Shown here: positions 1-9,603 of the stretch, piece by piece | Layout of the letters: each line of letters begins with the position of its first letter | Numbering within the stretch: the first letter of the stretch is position 1 | Translations under genes and position numbers: made by a program | From: Desulfofundulus kuznetsovii DSM 6115 | Lineage (GTDB): Bacteria; Bacillota; Desulfotomaculia; Desulfotomaculales; Desulfovirgulaceae | Assembly: GCF_000214705.1 (NCBI RefSeq) | Contig: NC_015573.1 | Span: forward strand, 632,501-696,500 | DNA: 64,000 nucleotides | Direction of reading: 5' to 3' | Notes under the pieces: generated by a model | The model's database searches: none | Told to the model about the DNA's origin: nothing | What the model saw: the letters and a program-made list of their open reading frames with translations, nothing else

Positions 1-288
1 GCAACTCTTCTGGCTATTTTAGGAGAAATTCTCTTTTTGTTCAGACAGGTGCGGTGATGGCCGCGGCCCGCTCCGGGTGAAAAACCCGCAAGCCACTCGG
101 GGTGGGCGGGCCAGGCTGGTGCGGTAACCAGGTTGCTTTCAATGTAAGCCCCGTTTATCTCTACGTCAACCATTTACCTCCTGCATTTTCCACCTCGGGT
201 TTTACCGCCGGGTAGGCAGTGCAGGTTTTCCCACGGAGCACACCTGCCGCTGCCAGTACCTGTATGCCGTGGCAAATGAGGGCGATCG
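1..288 (-). pseudogene. PfpI/DJ-1 family protein, C-terminal fragment, frameshifted
   Basis: The minus strand reads [20 protein letters not shown], which contains the nucleophile-elbow cysteine (ICHG) of PfpI/YhbO-type DJ-1 superfamily proteins. It continues through [19 protein letters not shown] one-base frame change near 165-172 is needed to continue into VDVEIN and NLVTAPAWPAHPEWLA, the usual C-terminal motif of the family. The N-terminal half is missing: near 283-292, at a GCGATCGC palindrome, the reading passes directly into a drug-exporter fragment on the same strand. Family members act as stress-response glyoxalases/deglycases or hydrolases, but this copy cannot make an intact protein. 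The left end runs towards the window edge with no stop seen in this frame. Confidence 0.7.
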
Positions 289-690
289 CCAGCTCCAGTG
301 GTCCGTAATCCACCCGCCGAGAGTGGGACCCAGGAGGGTGGCCAGGGCAAATACGCTCATCATGATTCCCTGCCAGCGTCCCCTCTGGGCCCGTGGGAAA
401 AGATCCCCGATGGTAATGGTATTCATAGCCATTAACATGCCGCCGCCCAGGCCCTGCACGGCCCGGGCGGTAATCAGCCACTCCATGCTGCGGGCCAGGC
501 CGGAAGCCCAGGATCCCACCAGAAAGAGCATTATTCCGGCCAGGAAAAAGGGCCTGCGCCCCCACAGGTCGGAGAACTTTCCGGAAAGGGGTACTACCAC
601 GCTGGAGGTAAGAATGTAAACAGTAGCCAGCCAGCTGTATAGATCCAGGCCACCCAGATCGGCAACCCTGGTTCTGAGCTTTGTGAATGT
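286..690 (-). pseudogene. DHA2-type MFS multidrug exporter, internal fragment
   Basis: The minus strand encodes [18 protein letters not shown], then [28 protein letters not shown] and [16 protein letters not shown]. These match the first transmembrane segments and motif A/C region of EmrB/QacA-like 14-TM exporters. The usual N-terminal start (a 'NTALPRI' stretch before ADLGG) is absent upstream of about 690. The sequence breaks off after WSWR, where a normal family member would continue into the next helix, and enters the PfpI fragment in another frame. Only about 130 of some 500 residues remain. This is a relic produced by deletion or recombination, with no function expected. Confidence 0.75.
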
Positions 691-924
691 GTCGTTGCAA
701 GCGGCACATTTTTTCTGTTCAGGAATTATATAACCATCGGCAAGAGCAACTTTCTGGTCGATTCCAACAGGTATTAAATATTTTAGTTTTATGGTAGGAA
801 TTTGTTTCCTCTTGTAGAATAAAGTATCAATGGATCAAGTATACAGAAGTGCAAGGGGTGATAGTAGCTGGATTGGTTTAGGCACTTAAAAGTATTTTGT
901 CAATGAAAGGAGAGAACCACGGTT
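691..924. other. Intergenic region upstream of the cas operon
   Basis: No supported gene is seen. The stretch becomes AT-rich between about 770 and 900, as expected for the promoter region of the rightward cas operon. A clear -35/-10 pair was not identified. A Shine-Dalgarno-like GGAGAG lies just before the cas6 start. Confidence 0.4.
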
Positions 925-1653
925 GTGCGAGTGAAGATCAGCATGTTTCCCCGGGAGGAAACAGGCGTAATTAACATATCACTGGACTTCCGCCGGCACT
1001 TCATCTCCTTCACCAAAACTCTGCTTCAGTCGTCCCCTTTTTTCAGCCGCTTTGATGAAACCCGGCCGGGATACAGCCCCTACGTATTCCACGTCAGCTT
1101 TGGCAAAATCCACAGTACCGACTCCACGGAAAAGGTAATGACCGTTAGACCTCCAGTGACTTACATTTTTTCTACGGGAATGCCTGACCTGCTTACGCAG
1201 GTTTGTAATGCCGCCATTGCCTGCAAGGGGAGAGAAGCAGTGCTTGGACTGGTGATCAAAAAAGTGGAATTACTCCCCTTCCGGCAGTTTCGCAAAAGCA
1301 ATGTCCATTTTCGTGTCCCAGGGCACGCCGTCTTTCGCACCAGGGAAGGCTACCTGGACGGAAAAGATACGGCTGCCCTTGAGGAGGCAGTAAACTGCCA
1401 TCTTGCGACCAGGGCTGAATTCCTGTCACGGTACTATGGTACATGTCCTGCTTCAAAAGAAAAAGTTCGACTGGCTTGTGACCCTGTATTAAGAAAAGGG
1501 GTCTGCTACCACTACGGCGGTACCCTGACCACCGTCCGCGGTGACATCTTTCTAACGGGCAGTCCGGCAGTTCTCCAATTTCTTTATGATTACGGCCTGG
1601 GTGTGCGGACGGGTCAGGGGTTTGGCTACGTTGAGGTGGTGCGGGAATGGTAG
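925..1653 (+). CDS. cas6: CRISPR pre-crRNA endoribonuclease Cas6
   Basis: The 242-residue product is a RAMP-fold protein. It ends in a glycine-rich loop (GLGVRTGQGFGYVEV) that matches the GxGxxxxxGxGF signature of Cas6. Cas6 cleaves the repeat RNA and stays bound to the crRNA hairpin or handle in type I-B systems. The GTG start follows AAAGGAGAG at a reasonable spacing. It is the first gene of the cas operon, and its last bases overlap the ATG of the cas8b1 gene, implying translational coupling. The catalytic residues cannot be assigned with certainty from sequence alone because Cas6 active sites vary. Confidence 0.88.
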   Translation: MRVKISMFPREETGVINISLDFRRHFISFTKTLLQSSPFFSRFDETRPGYSPYVFHVSFGKIHSTDSTEKVMTVRPPVTYIFSTGMPDLLTQVCNAAIACKGREAVLGLVIKKVELLPFRQFRKSNVHFRVPGHAVFRTREGYLDGKDTAALEEAVNCHLATRAEFLSRYYGTCPASKEKVRLACDPVLRKGVCYHYGGTLTTVRGDIFLTGSPAVLQFLYDYGLGVRTGQGFGYVEVVREW

Positions 1654-3116
1654 AAGCGGTCACTCTTTACCCGGCTTCCTGGTATTACAATGCCTGTGTT
1701 TACGGTTTTTTGAAGGTACTGGCTTACGGTCTCGAGGAGGAGTACGTTGAAAACAATGTCCTGCAGAAGGACGGGACGGTGCTGCTCGCACCCGAGTTAA
1801 TGACGGCTCTCTTCACAACCCCGGAGGAAGAAACCTCGCCCAAAGTGCCCATTAAAGAAAATCGGCACCCACCTCTAGGCGACATCAAGCGGTTGGCCTG
1901 GTGGTGGGTGGAGATGAACAGGGAGATAATTACCTGGGAAAAGGATGAACTCCCCAGTGATCTTCCGCCGGATGAGGTTATCGAGAAAGTCTGCAGTAGA
2001 ATAATCGTAGGCAAATCAACTATTAAGACCAGGCACAGAGCGTTAAAAAATTATACGAATCTGTGTGATCGTAATTGGAACAAAAAATCTTTTCTCAACA
2101 TGTGGTTTTCACCTAACAAAGGGAAGGGACCGGAAAAGTGTAGTTTCTGCGGACAATTGATTAGCCAGTCGGAGGATGCTTTTGAGCAGCGACCCTATAA
2201 CCGTTTCTTTTTGTCAGTCTTGTCAGACGACCTTGCCTCCTCTACCGGTAAGTTCCCGAACTCTTTCTGGGACTTGAAGCCCAATCTGCTGTTGTGTCCT
2301 TTGTGCCGTTCCATCTTTCTGTGTGCCCACTTTACCATAGTGCAGGTGCTTTTCGCCAATACCAGCAACTTTCAACTAACCTGGCATTTCAATAAGTTCC
2401 TGGCGAAAAGCCAGAGAAACTTTTTCCACGCAACTAGAAACTACCAGGAAGAGCTTTTTTACCATTTCCTGCACTTCAACAATCAAATGTCCAGGAGTAT
2501 GGGCGCATGGGAGCTGCAGGGTTTGGAGTTCCTTAATTTTACTGGGGAAGGAATAGAACACTACGTCCTACCGCCAATTGTATGCAACCTGCTGCTCAGC
2601 CCGATTGCAAGCAGTCTGCTGGCCAGGATCAAGAACCGAACCGTACTCAAATATGTCCTGGAAGAACGGTTTGAGCTCTTGCCCAACATCTCCTACAAGT
2701 CCCTGCGGGTTGCTTTGGGGGCGGCTCCTGAAAACTCGAAAGATCCTGAAGCGGGACTTTTGCTTCCTGAAATCATCAACCTCTGCCGGTTATATCCGGA
2801 AGTAAAAAAAATGCTCGAAAGGAGGAGGGAATTTATCGTGGTCAAGACAGAAGAGGTCCTGAGGTGCGGTCAGGAGGCGCCAGCGGCGCTTGCCAAAGAA
2901 GGAAGTAGTCTCATCTACAGGTTACTGGAACTTGTGCGGCTGGGGAAAAAAGACGAGGCCTATTACCTGCTTCTCAGGTCTTATATTGCCGAGAATAGAC
3001 CTTTCCCACCGGTTCTGACTAAAGTTTTTCGGTTGCAAAATGTAAATCTTTTTAAAAACTTCATGTTTAGTTATATTGCCGGTGTTCAGAGCAATGCTGA
3101 AGGAGGCGAGATATAA
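1647..3116 (+). CDS. cas8b1: Type I-B Cascade large subunit Cas8b1/Cst1-like
   Basis: The 489-residue protein sits where the large subunit of an I-B (Tneap/Cst) effector is expected, between cas6 and cas7. It has a CxxC...CxxC zinc-finger pair (C165/C168 in CSFCG and C217/C220 in LCPLC), as expected for Cst1-type proteins. Cas8 recognises the PAM and helps recruit Cas3 to target DNA. The subunit is poorly conserved between lineages, so the name rests on position, length and the cysteine pairs. It overlaps cas6 by a few bases and abuts cas7 with no gap. Confidence 0.75.
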   Translation: MVEAVTLYPASWYYNACVYGFLKVLAYGLEEEYVENNVLQKDGTVLLAPELMTALFTTPEEETSPKVPIKENRHPPLGDIKRLAWWWVEMNREIITWEKDELPSDLPPDEVIEKVCSRIIVGKSTIKTRHRALKNYTNLCDRNWNKKSFLNMWFSPNKGKGPEKCSFCGQLISQSEDAFEQRPYNRFFLSVLSDDLASSTGKFPNSFWDLKPNLLLCPLCRSIFLCAHFTIVQVLFANTSNFQLTWHFNKFLAKSQRNFFHATRNYQEELFYHFLHFNNQMSRSMGAWELQGLEFLNFTGEGIEHYVLPPIVCNLLLSPIASSLLARIKNRTVLKYVLEERFELLPNISYKSLRVALGAAPENSKDPEAGLLLPEIINLCRLYPEVKKMLERRREFIVVKTEEVLRCGQEAPAALAKEGSSLIYRLLELVRLGKKDEAYYLLLRSYIAENRPFPPVLTKVFRLQNVNLFKNFMFSYIAGVQSNAEGGEI

Positions 3117-4235
3117 ATGGCATGCAAAGGTATTACAGCCACGGTACTATTCGAGAGCTCTGCCCTTAACCGGGACGAAAAGATCGGGGGAAGCGTGCTC
3201 TCCATTAAAAAGCTAGCCCGGGAGCACGGAGTTTTTTCCTACTTCAGCAGGCCGAGTATCCGCCATCATCTCTTTACCACACTTCAGTATCAGTGCGACT
3301 GGGAGCCCGCACCGGTATCCTTGGCCGGGGACAGTAACAATAAAGTCATCCAATTCGATTTTCCTGAGGCCAATATCCTCTCCTACCCTGAATTAGATGT
3401 TTTTGGCTATATGAATACCAGTGCCGGCGGGCGTCCTACCCGGAAGGCACCCCTCGGGATTACCAAGGCCGTTTCCGTCGAGGCCTGGCAGGCCGACATG
3501 TCCTTCGGAGCTAACCATGACATGGTAGCCCGGCTACGGCAGGTTGGAGAAAAGGCCGAGCCCAATCCTTACTCAAAGGAAGAGCACTACTCCTTCTACA
3601 GGGTTTCCTTTACCCTCGATCTTTGCCGGTTCGGTTATGACGAATATCTCTATGAGGCTGATCAAAAGTCTCCGGAACCGCCGAAGGTACTCAGGGAATG
3701 GTTGGATAACTACACTAGACCCGTAACAGAAAAAGAGGTGAGGGAACACGCAGGTTGGGCAGAGGACAAAATTTTCTCTCTCGGAGAGGGAGCAGAATGG
3801 AGAAAATACTCCAAGGAGGAACAAAATATAGGATATGTTGGCATTTTCAGGCAAATAGGGAAAATGGTATTTATTGTGGCGGATGAAGAGCGTAAAAAGA
3901 GACTCACAGATGTGCTTTCCGTGCTGAAAAACGGAATTATGCTCCACGGCAGCGGCGAGTGCTATGGCATCAACCCCCAATTTATCATAATCGGTTGCCT
4001 CACTGTACCCGTTCCGGTGTTCCACAACTTCGTCAGTTTAAAAAATGGTACCATTGCTGTGGACGACTTAGGCATGGTTATTAGGGAAAACGATTATGTC
4101 CTGCGCGCCTTTGTCAGTAGCGTTTTCCCCTGCGATAAGCTGTTGGAAAACGGGGCTCCTAAAGTTACAAAAGGAATTGACATCCAGAAAATCCTGTCCT
4201 GCTGCCTGGAAAATAACCATGGGGAGAAGGAATGA
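3117..4235 (+). CDS. cas7: Type I-B Cascade backbone protein Cas7 (Cst2/DevR type)
   Basis: The 372-residue protein has a Cas7/DevR-like N-terminus (ESSALNRDEKIGGSVLSIKK) and a central FGYMNTS...RKAPLGITKAVS segment, characteristic of Cst2/DevR-type Cas7. Several copies form the helical backbone that holds the crRNA spacer. The ATG comes directly after the cas8b1 stop, and the 3' end overlaps the cas5 start by four bases, so the genes are co-translated. The C-terminal region (GECYGINPQFIIIGCLTVPV) also fits the RAMP fold. No damage is apparent. Confidence 0.87.
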   Translation: MACKGITATVLFESSALNRDEKIGGSVLSIKKLAREHGVFSYFSRPSIRHHLFTTLQYQCDWEPAPVSLAGDSNNKVIQFDFPEANILSYPELDVFGYMNTSAGGRPTRKAPLGITKAVSVEAWQADMSFGANHDMVARLRQVGEKAEPNPYSKEEHYSFYRVSFTLDLCRFGYDEYLYEADQKSPEPPKVLREWLDNYTRPVTEKEVREHAGWAEDKIFSLGEGAEWRKYSKEEQNIGYVGIFRQIGKMVFIVADEERKKRLTDVLSVLKNGIMLHGSGECYGINPQFIIIGCLTVPVPVFHNFVSLKNGTIAVDDLGMVIRENDYVLRAFVSSVFPCDKLLENGAPKVTKGIDIQKILSCCLENNHGEKE

Positions 4236-5080
4236 TGGAATACCTGCGCCTTTGTTTTAAAGCTCCGACAGCCCATTACCGGATACCCTTTACATATAAA
4301 GTAAGGCATAGTTACCCCATCCCTCCCTATTCCACCGTCATAGGCTTACTCTGCAACATCCTGGGCGAGGAGGGGACCATTGCCTGCTTCCTTGGCCAGC
4401 CTTTTGGTCTTTATATCGTCGGAAGGTATCAGACCCTGACGCGGGAATACACCTGGTTGCGCAATTTGGAGCCTAAAAGCCACTATAAGCGCTTCTTGAG
4501 TAAAGATTCGCGGCACTCCGGTCAGGTTGCCGAGCACCCCGGGGGACAGAGCCCGGTTGTACTGGATGTTTTAAACGAAGTGGAAACCACCGTCTACCTG
4601 GCTCACCCGGACTGCGATGTCCTGGCCCGGTTGCAAGAAAACCTCTTTCGCCCGGGAAGGTGGATTAACCACCTGCACCTGGGGAGGGCCGAAGACTGGG
4701 TTGTGCCGGAAGGTGTGGGTTGCATAACTCTCTTCCCTTCTTCAGAAGTGGACCCGGCCTGGACCGTGGACAGGGGTTACTATTTCTGGCTTCCCCATCC
4801 GGAGGAAACCTGGGAGCTTGGGGAATGGGGGGACAGGCAGGAATACACTGAACTCTTCGGCAAAATCATGGGATCTCCCCAGCTCGTTTGCACCCTTTAT
4901 AGAAAAGTCAAAGTCCGGAATGAAAAAGGGAAGTCCTGGGGGATTCGAAACTTTAACCACGTGCGCGCCAAGCTTTGTCGGGGCCAAATTCCATTAGTGC
5001 AATTCGGTAGCCTGCCCAGGGTTATGGTCGACCCGGAGTTTATGCTTCCGGTTTTTCCTGCGCACATCGCATGGAGGTGA
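4232..5080 (+). CDS. cas5: Type I-B Cascade subunit Cas5 (Cas5t)
   Basis: The 282-residue product begins with MMEYLRLCFKAPTAHYRIPF, followed by YPIPPYSTVIGLLCNILGEE. This is the N-terminal Cas5 hallmark: a RAMP first strand followed by a P-P-Y-ST-xxG-L helix. Cas5 caps the 5' handle of the crRNA and contacts Cas8 in the Cascade complex. The ATGATG start overlaps the cas7 stop, and GGGGAGAAGGA serves as ribosome-binding site. Position between cas7 and cas3 matches I-B (Tneap) operons. Confidence 0.87.
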   Translation: MMEYLRLCFKAPTAHYRIPFTYKVRHSYPIPPYSTVIGLLCNILGEEGTIACFLGQPFGLYIVGRYQTLTREYTWLRNLEPKSHYKRFLSKDSRHSGQVAEHPGGQSPVVLDVLNEVETTVYLAHPDCDVLARLQENLFRPGRWINHLHLGRAEDWVVPEGVGCITLFPSSEVDPAWTVDRGYYFWLPHPEETWELGEWGDRQEYTELFGKIMGSPQLVCTLYRKVKVRNEKGKSWGIRNFNHVRAKLCRGQIPLVQFGSLPRVMVDPEFMLPVFPAHIAWR

Positions 5081-5087
5081 CCAGGAG

Positions 5088-7796
5088 ATGTCCTTCTTGG
5101 CCAAGAGCAACGGCGTCACGCTGGAGAAACATATTGCCGACGTCCTGGCTTCTGTACGGGTTCTCGAACAGAAAAACCGGGAATGTCACCCTCGAGAGTT
5201 GTGGAGGGATCTTAAACTTGCCGCTTTCCTGCATGACGTGGGGAAGGTTGATCCCGTTTTCCAGCAAAAGCTTAAAAGTAGCGTGGAAGAAGCCTCGCGA
5301 GGGGCGTCGACCATATCGCACAACTTGATCTCTGTTTTTCTCATCAACCGGGAGAAACTGCTCTCCTATGCTCAGAACCCGGAGGCGGTCCTGGGTGCAG
5401 TTGCCTTCCATCACTGGCGGGACTACTATCCCGACCTCTTCCTCGGTGCAAGAGGCGAAGAGGTCTCAAGAATGGCCCGGAGTATGCTGGAAGAGAGGGA
5501 GATGTGGGAAGATCTTGTGAACAGGTTGCACCATGAGCTTCAAACCCTTGCCCATGAATACGATATCGACCCGGAAGTAATCAGTTTTAATAAAACGTGG
5601 GCGGACTACTTCCAGTACAACAGCATTGGAAATGCAGGGTTGCTTCTCCCACCCTATCTCCTCTCTTTTTTACCGCAAAAACTCAAGTTGCGCGACATTA
5701 AAGACGATCAGGAAAGGATCTTTCTTGCCGGAAATTTGATGCGCTGCGATCACTTTGCCTCCTTGATTGAAACGGAAGATCTGGATCTTTCGCCGGAAGA
5801 CATCGAACACAACCTTTTCCCATCCACTTCGGAACTTCACCGCTCGTTGGAGGAAGATTTTCGGGAGAAAGCCGCTGCCCGAAATGAACCGGAGCCATCT
5901 TTCTGGCAGAGGGATTTCTTTGCCAGTGCCCCTGACCTTCGCGAAGGATCGCTGGTGTTTATCGCCCCTACCGGCGTCGGGAAAACAGAGTTCGCCTACC
6001 TCTGGGGCGCTGGAAGAAAGAACATCTATCTTTTGCCCATGCGGGCGGCGGTGAACGCCATGTGGCAGCGAACCCGCCGGGCGTTCGGCAGGGCAAGGGA
6101 GGATCTAACAGGCCACATTGCCTTCCTCCACGGTGAAGCGGCGATGGAACTCCGGAGCGCAGGTAGAAATCCAGACCTGGAGGGAGAGAGTTTGACGCGT
6201 TCCCTCGCCCTCGCCCGGCACCTCGCCGAGCCCTACATCATCGCTACCGGGGACCAGGTTGCTCCGGCTGTCTTAAAGTACCCGGGCTACGAGCGCCTGT
6301 ATACCGTCCTCATGGACTCTTGCCTGGTGGTGGACGAAGTTCAGGCGTACGATCCAAGGGCGGCGGCGGTCGTAACCAAGCTTTTAGAAGATGTTCACAA
6401 TCTACAGGGCAGGGTGCTTTTGATGACCGCTACCCTTCCCCCCTTTATTCAAGAGGAAATTAGCCAACGACTGAGGCTTTCGTCAGATCGTATCCTTAAC
6501 TTTTTGGAAACCTCTTTCGGAAAAGCATTCGCCGGCCAGGTTCGGCATCGTCTCCAGTTCAAAGTCTACAGGAAGAAACCTGCACAGACCAAATTGGGCT
6601 ACCCGGATGTTGTATCCTTCCAGGTTTTGATGGAGGAGATGGTAGCTCTTGCCAGGGACGGCAAAAAGGTTTTAGCCGTATTTAATACAGTTAAGGCCGC
6701 CCAGGAAGCCTATGACCTGGCGAGTAGTCTGCTGGATGGGGTTGAAGGTAGCCCGCCTCTTCTGCTCATTCATTCCCGATATACCCGGACGGACAGAAGG
6801 GAAAACGAGAAAGCCATTGAGGACTACATGCCTAACGGAAGGGCGCCGCGGCTGGAAAAGGGGTGCCTCGTGCTTGCTACCCAGGTTGTGGAGGCTTCCC
6901 TTGATATAGACGCGGATATCCTTTATACCGAGCTATGCCCCGTGGACAGCCTCATCCAGCGTCTTGGCAGGGTGTGGCGCCGGGCAGCCAGACAGGCATC
7001 CGGGATGGAGGAGCCGTCATACGCCAATGTTTATGTCCTGGTAGAAACAGAGGATCTCTGTTCAGGCTGCGGAAGAGTTTACGACAGGCACCTTGTGGCC
7101 CTGACCGGATTTATCCTCGCCCGCCAAGCTATGGGAGATCTGGAACTGATGGGGGAACAGAGTCATATTGAGAACCTCCTGGCAGATTACAGAGATATTG
7201 TGTTCAAAAAAGATAGGAGGAGGGCTTATAACCCGGATGAAAAAGAAAACAGTGCACTGTGTAAGCTCTTGGCCAAAGCCCCTCAGTTTTGCCTCAACGA
7301 GCTGGAGAAAGTGCGACTCGTGGCATTAACTTACGGTGCACTCACCTGGTCCTGGAAGCGCGGCGAAAAGGATGTCGGCTCCTACCTCAAGGAATATTAC
7401 GAGACTCTCGATATCCTGGACAGCGGCTACTGTTCCGATCGTAAGTACGATGCCCAGCGTCTCTTCCGTCAAGTGTATACCGTGGAGGTTGTCCCTCGGA
7501 AAAGAATCGAGGAGTTCGGCAGAAAGCTGAAGGCTTTCATTGAACGGCAAGATAGGCCATGCTATTTTGATTTTAATGAACAGGTCCTGGGCAATTTTAC
7601 GGTTCCCGTGGATTTCCGTTCCTTACCCAGTCATGCAGTTACACAACCCCTGGCCGAGGTAATCGACATTAGCTTCATCAATGCCAGATTTGCCCGGAAG
7701 ATCGAGCGCTGGCTCCAGGGCATTATGGTAGTCCCCGCCCACTACGACAGCCAGCGGGGTCTGGTTCTGGAGGTCGGTGAAAATGGAGAAGAATGA
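5088..7796 (+). CDS. cas3: CRISPR-associated helicase-nuclease Cas3 (HD plus SF2 helicase)
   Basis: The 902-residue protein carries both Cas3 modules. The N-terminal HD nuclease shows H15, the HD pair at 49-50 (FLHDVGK), and FHH at about 107-109. The SF2 helicase shows Walker A at about 293-301 (PTGVGKTEF), motif II DEVQ at about 416-419, motif III TAT at 447-449, and motif VI QRLGRVWRR starting at 624. Motif II ends in Gln where many Cas3 proteins have His or Asp. Cas3 is recruited by Cascade to unwind and degrade target DNA. The ATG follows GGAGGTGACCAGGAG, seven bases after cas5. Confidence 0.95.
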   Translation: MSFLAKSNGVTLEKHIADVLASVRVLEQKNRECHPRELWRDLKLAAFLHDVGKVDPVFQQKLKSSVEEASRGASTISHNLISVFLINREKLLSYAQNPEAVLGAVAFHHWRDYYPDLFLGARGEEVSRMARSMLEEREMWEDLVNRLHHELQTLAHEYDIDPEVISFNKTWADYFQYNSIGNAGLLLPPYLLSFLPQKLKLRDIKDDQERIFLAGNLMRCDHFASLIETEDLDLSPEDIEHNLFPSTSELHRSLEEDFREKAAARNEPEPSFWQRDFFASAPDLREGSLVFIAPTGVGKTEFAYLWGAGRKNIYLLPMRAAVNAMWQRTRRAFGRAREDLTGHIAFLHGEAAMELRSAGRNPDLEGESLTRSLALARHLAEPYIIATGDQVAPAVLKYPGYERLYTVLMDSCLVVDEVQAYDPRAAAVVTKLLEDVHNLQGRVLLMTATLPPFIQEEISQRLRLSSDRILNFLETSFGKAFAGQVRHRLQFKVYRKKPAQTKLGYPDVVSFQVLMEEMVALARDGKKVLAVFNTVKAAQEAYDLASSLLDGVEGSPPLLLIHSRYTRTDRRENEKAIEDYMPNGRAPRLEKGCLVLATQVVEASLDIDADILYTELCPVDSLIQRLGRVWRRAARQASGMEEPSYANVYVLVETEDLCSGCGRVYDRHLVALTGFILARQAMGDLELMGEQSHIENLLADYRDIVFKKDRRRAYNPDEKENSALCKLLAKAPQFCLNELEKVRLVALTYGALTWSWKRGEKDVGSYLKEYYETLDILDSGYCSDRKYDAQRLFRQVYTVEVVPRKRIEEFGRKLKAFIERQDRPCYFDFNEQVLGNFTVPVDFRSLPSHAVTQPLAEVIDISFINARFARKIERWLQGIMVVPAHYDSQRGLVLEVGENGEE

Positions 7797-8322
7797 AGAG
7801 CACGATTTCACCGCGTCCCAGCTTGCCGTAACCGGTACGATGGTTGCTTACTACCATATTTGCCGGCGCAAGCTCTGGCTCTTTGCCCGGGGCCTTAACC
7901 TGGAAAACGTCTCCGGGAACCCGGACGTGATTAAGGGAAAACTTATCCACGAGTCCCGCTTCCAGCGGGAAAATTACCGGGACCTTTCTTTTGATCGGGT
8001 GCAAATCGACTTTATTAAGTTTGGCGATCAAATACATTTGCACGAGATCAAGAAGAGCCGGAAGTTTGAAGAGGCCCATATCATGCAGATGAAGTACTAC
8101 ATCTTTTTTTTACATTCCAGGGGCGTCAGGTGTTTTGCGGGAACGATTCATTATCCTACCGCGATGCGCAAAGTGGAGGTTACCTTCAACAGGGAAGACG
8201 AGCTACGGATTGCCGAGGCATTGAGGGGTATAGAAAATGTTCTCAAGAAAAATATCCCTCCCGGCAAAGTCAACCGGAAGTTCTGCAGGCGTTGTGCCTA
8301 TTTCGACTTTTGTTATGTATAA
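7783..8322 (+). CDS. cas4: CRISPR adaptation exonuclease Cas4
   Basis: The product is about 179 residues and has a RecB-type nuclease core: H56, D76, and E88/K90 in LHEIKKS, then Q102. It also has the four Fe-S cysteines typical of Cas4: C27, then C168, C171 and C177 in KFCRRCAYFDFC. Cas4 trims prespacers and selects the PAM end during spacer acquisition. An upstream in-frame GTG at 7777 is too close to the GGAGG, so ATG 7783 is preferred. The gene overlaps the end of cas3. Confidence 0.93.
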   Translation: MEKNEEHDFTASQLAVTGTMVAYYHICRRKLWLFARGLNLENVSGNPDVIKGKLIHESRFQRENYRDLSFDRVQIDFIKFGDQIHLHEIKKSRKFEEAHIMQMKYYIFFLHSRGVRCFAGTIHYPTAMRKVEVTFNREDELRIAEALRGIENVLKKNIPPGKVNRKFCRRCAYFDFCYV

Positions 8323-8350
8323 ATGAAAATAAATCCTGAGAGTGAGGGAA

Positions 8351-9319
8351 ATGAGCAGGACGTATTACATTTTTTCATCGGGCCGTTTAAAAAGGGAGCA
8401 TAACACACTCTGCCTGGAAAGTGAAGAGGGACGCAGGGTAATTCCTGTAGAGGACGTTGAGCAGATTTACTTTTTCGGCGAGACCGATTTTAACTCACGG
8501 CTCTTGGAGTTCTTGGCCCAAAAAGGGATTACTGCCCATATCTTCAACCACTTCGGGTACTACACGGGGAGCTTCATTCCTCGCGCAAGCCAGCTTTCAG
8601 GTTTTCTTCTCGTGAGGCAGGTTGAACACTACCTTTGCCCGGATAAGAGGCTCGCTCTGGCCAGGTGCTTTGTTGAAGGGGCTATCCACAATATAAGGCG
8701 TAACCTCGAAAAACGGGGACTTGACGATATTTGTACGGGACTGGACAACTATCGCAATGCCCTTAAAAAGGCGTCAAGTGTAGAAGAAGTAATGAGCACC
8801 GAGGCCCATGCGCGCAAACTATATTATTCTGCCTGGGAGGAAATCACCGGTTGGGAGTTCGGTGAGCGGACGAGGCAACCACCACAGAATGCCCTGAACG
8901 CACTGATCTCTTTCGGCAATGCCATGACTTACACAACGGTACTGAAGGAAATTTATAAGACAGCGCTTAATCCAACCATAAGCTACCTTCATGAACCATC
9001 AGAGAGAAGATTTTCTCTCGCTCTGGATATTGCGGAAGTTTTCAAGCCGGTGCTAGTGGACAAGATTATCTTCCGCCTTATTAACCAGAAACAGCTCACC
9101 CTCGACCACTTTAACCGGGATCTTAACGCGACCTATTTATCAGAAGAAGGCCGGAAAGTCTTCGTTCGCGAGTTTGAAACACAAGTGGAAAGCACTATCC
9201 TGCACCGGACGTTGCGCCGGAAGGTAAAATATAAAAGCCTCATCAGGCTTGACCTATACAAGCTGATTAAACATTTGCTTGGAGAGGAAACGTTCACCCC
9301 GATGAAAGTGTGGTGGTGA
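8351..9319 (+). CDS. cas1: CRISPR integrase Cas1 (type I-B)
   Basis: The 322-residue protein opens with MSRTYYIFSSGRLKREHNTL, the usual I-B Cas1 beta-strand start. It carries the metal-binding residues E151 (STEAHARKLYY), H214 (SYLHEP) and E229 (LDIAEVFKP). Together with Cas2 it integrates new spacers at the leader end of the array. ATG 8351 is preferred over GTG 8342 because the purine-rich GAGAGTGAGGG stretch fits it better. The end of the gene overlaps cas2 by about ten bases. Confidence 0.95.
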   Translation: MSRTYYIFSSGRLKREHNTLCLESEEGRRVIPVEDVEQIYFFGETDFNSRLLEFLAQKGITAHIFNHFGYYTGSFIPRASQLSGFLLVRQVEHYLCPDKRLALARCFVEGAIHNIRRNLEKRGLDDICTGLDNYRNALKKASSVEEVMSTEAHARKLYYSAWEEITGWEFGERTRQPPQNALNALISFGNAMTYTTVLKEIYKTALNPTISYLHEPSERRFSLALDIAEVFKPVLVDKIIFRLINQKQLTLDHFNRDLNATYLSEEGRKVFVREFETQVESTILHRTLRRKVKYKSLIRLDLYKLIKHLLGEETFTPMKVWW

Positions 9320-9603
9320 ATGTGCATGTTATTCTTGTCTACGACATAAACACGGAAGATAACGCGGGGAAGAAGCGCCTGCCAAAGGTGTTGAAGATCT
9401 GCCGCAAGTACCTGGTCCACGTTCAGAAATCGGTGTTCGAAGGGCATCTTACAGAGGGGCAATACACCCGCTTGCAGCATGAACTCGGGAGAGTGGTCGA
9501 TAAAAAGGCGGATTTTGTAATTGCCTATAAACTAGGGGATGGAGTAAAGTTAGAAAAAGATATCTTGACCGAAACGCCTGACCCTACAGACAACTTCCTC
9601 TAA
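9310..9603 (+). CDS. cas2: CRISPR adaptation protein Cas2
   Basis: The product is about 97 residues with the ferredoxin-like Cas2 fold. It starts VHVILVYDINTED, with the conserved Asp at the end of strand 1, and contains KYLVHVQKSVFEGHL, the typical interface strand. Cas2 forms the dimer core of the Cas1-Cas2 integrase. The start is ambiguous among several in-frame GTG codons (9310, 9313, 9316, 9322). The gene overlaps cas1 and ends 85 bases before the first CRISPR repeat. Confidence 0.93.
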   Translation: MVVNVHVILVYDINTEDNAGKKRLPKVLKICRKYLVHVQKSVFEGHLTEGQYTRLQHELGRVVDKKADFVIAYKLGDGVKLEKDILTETPDPTDNFL

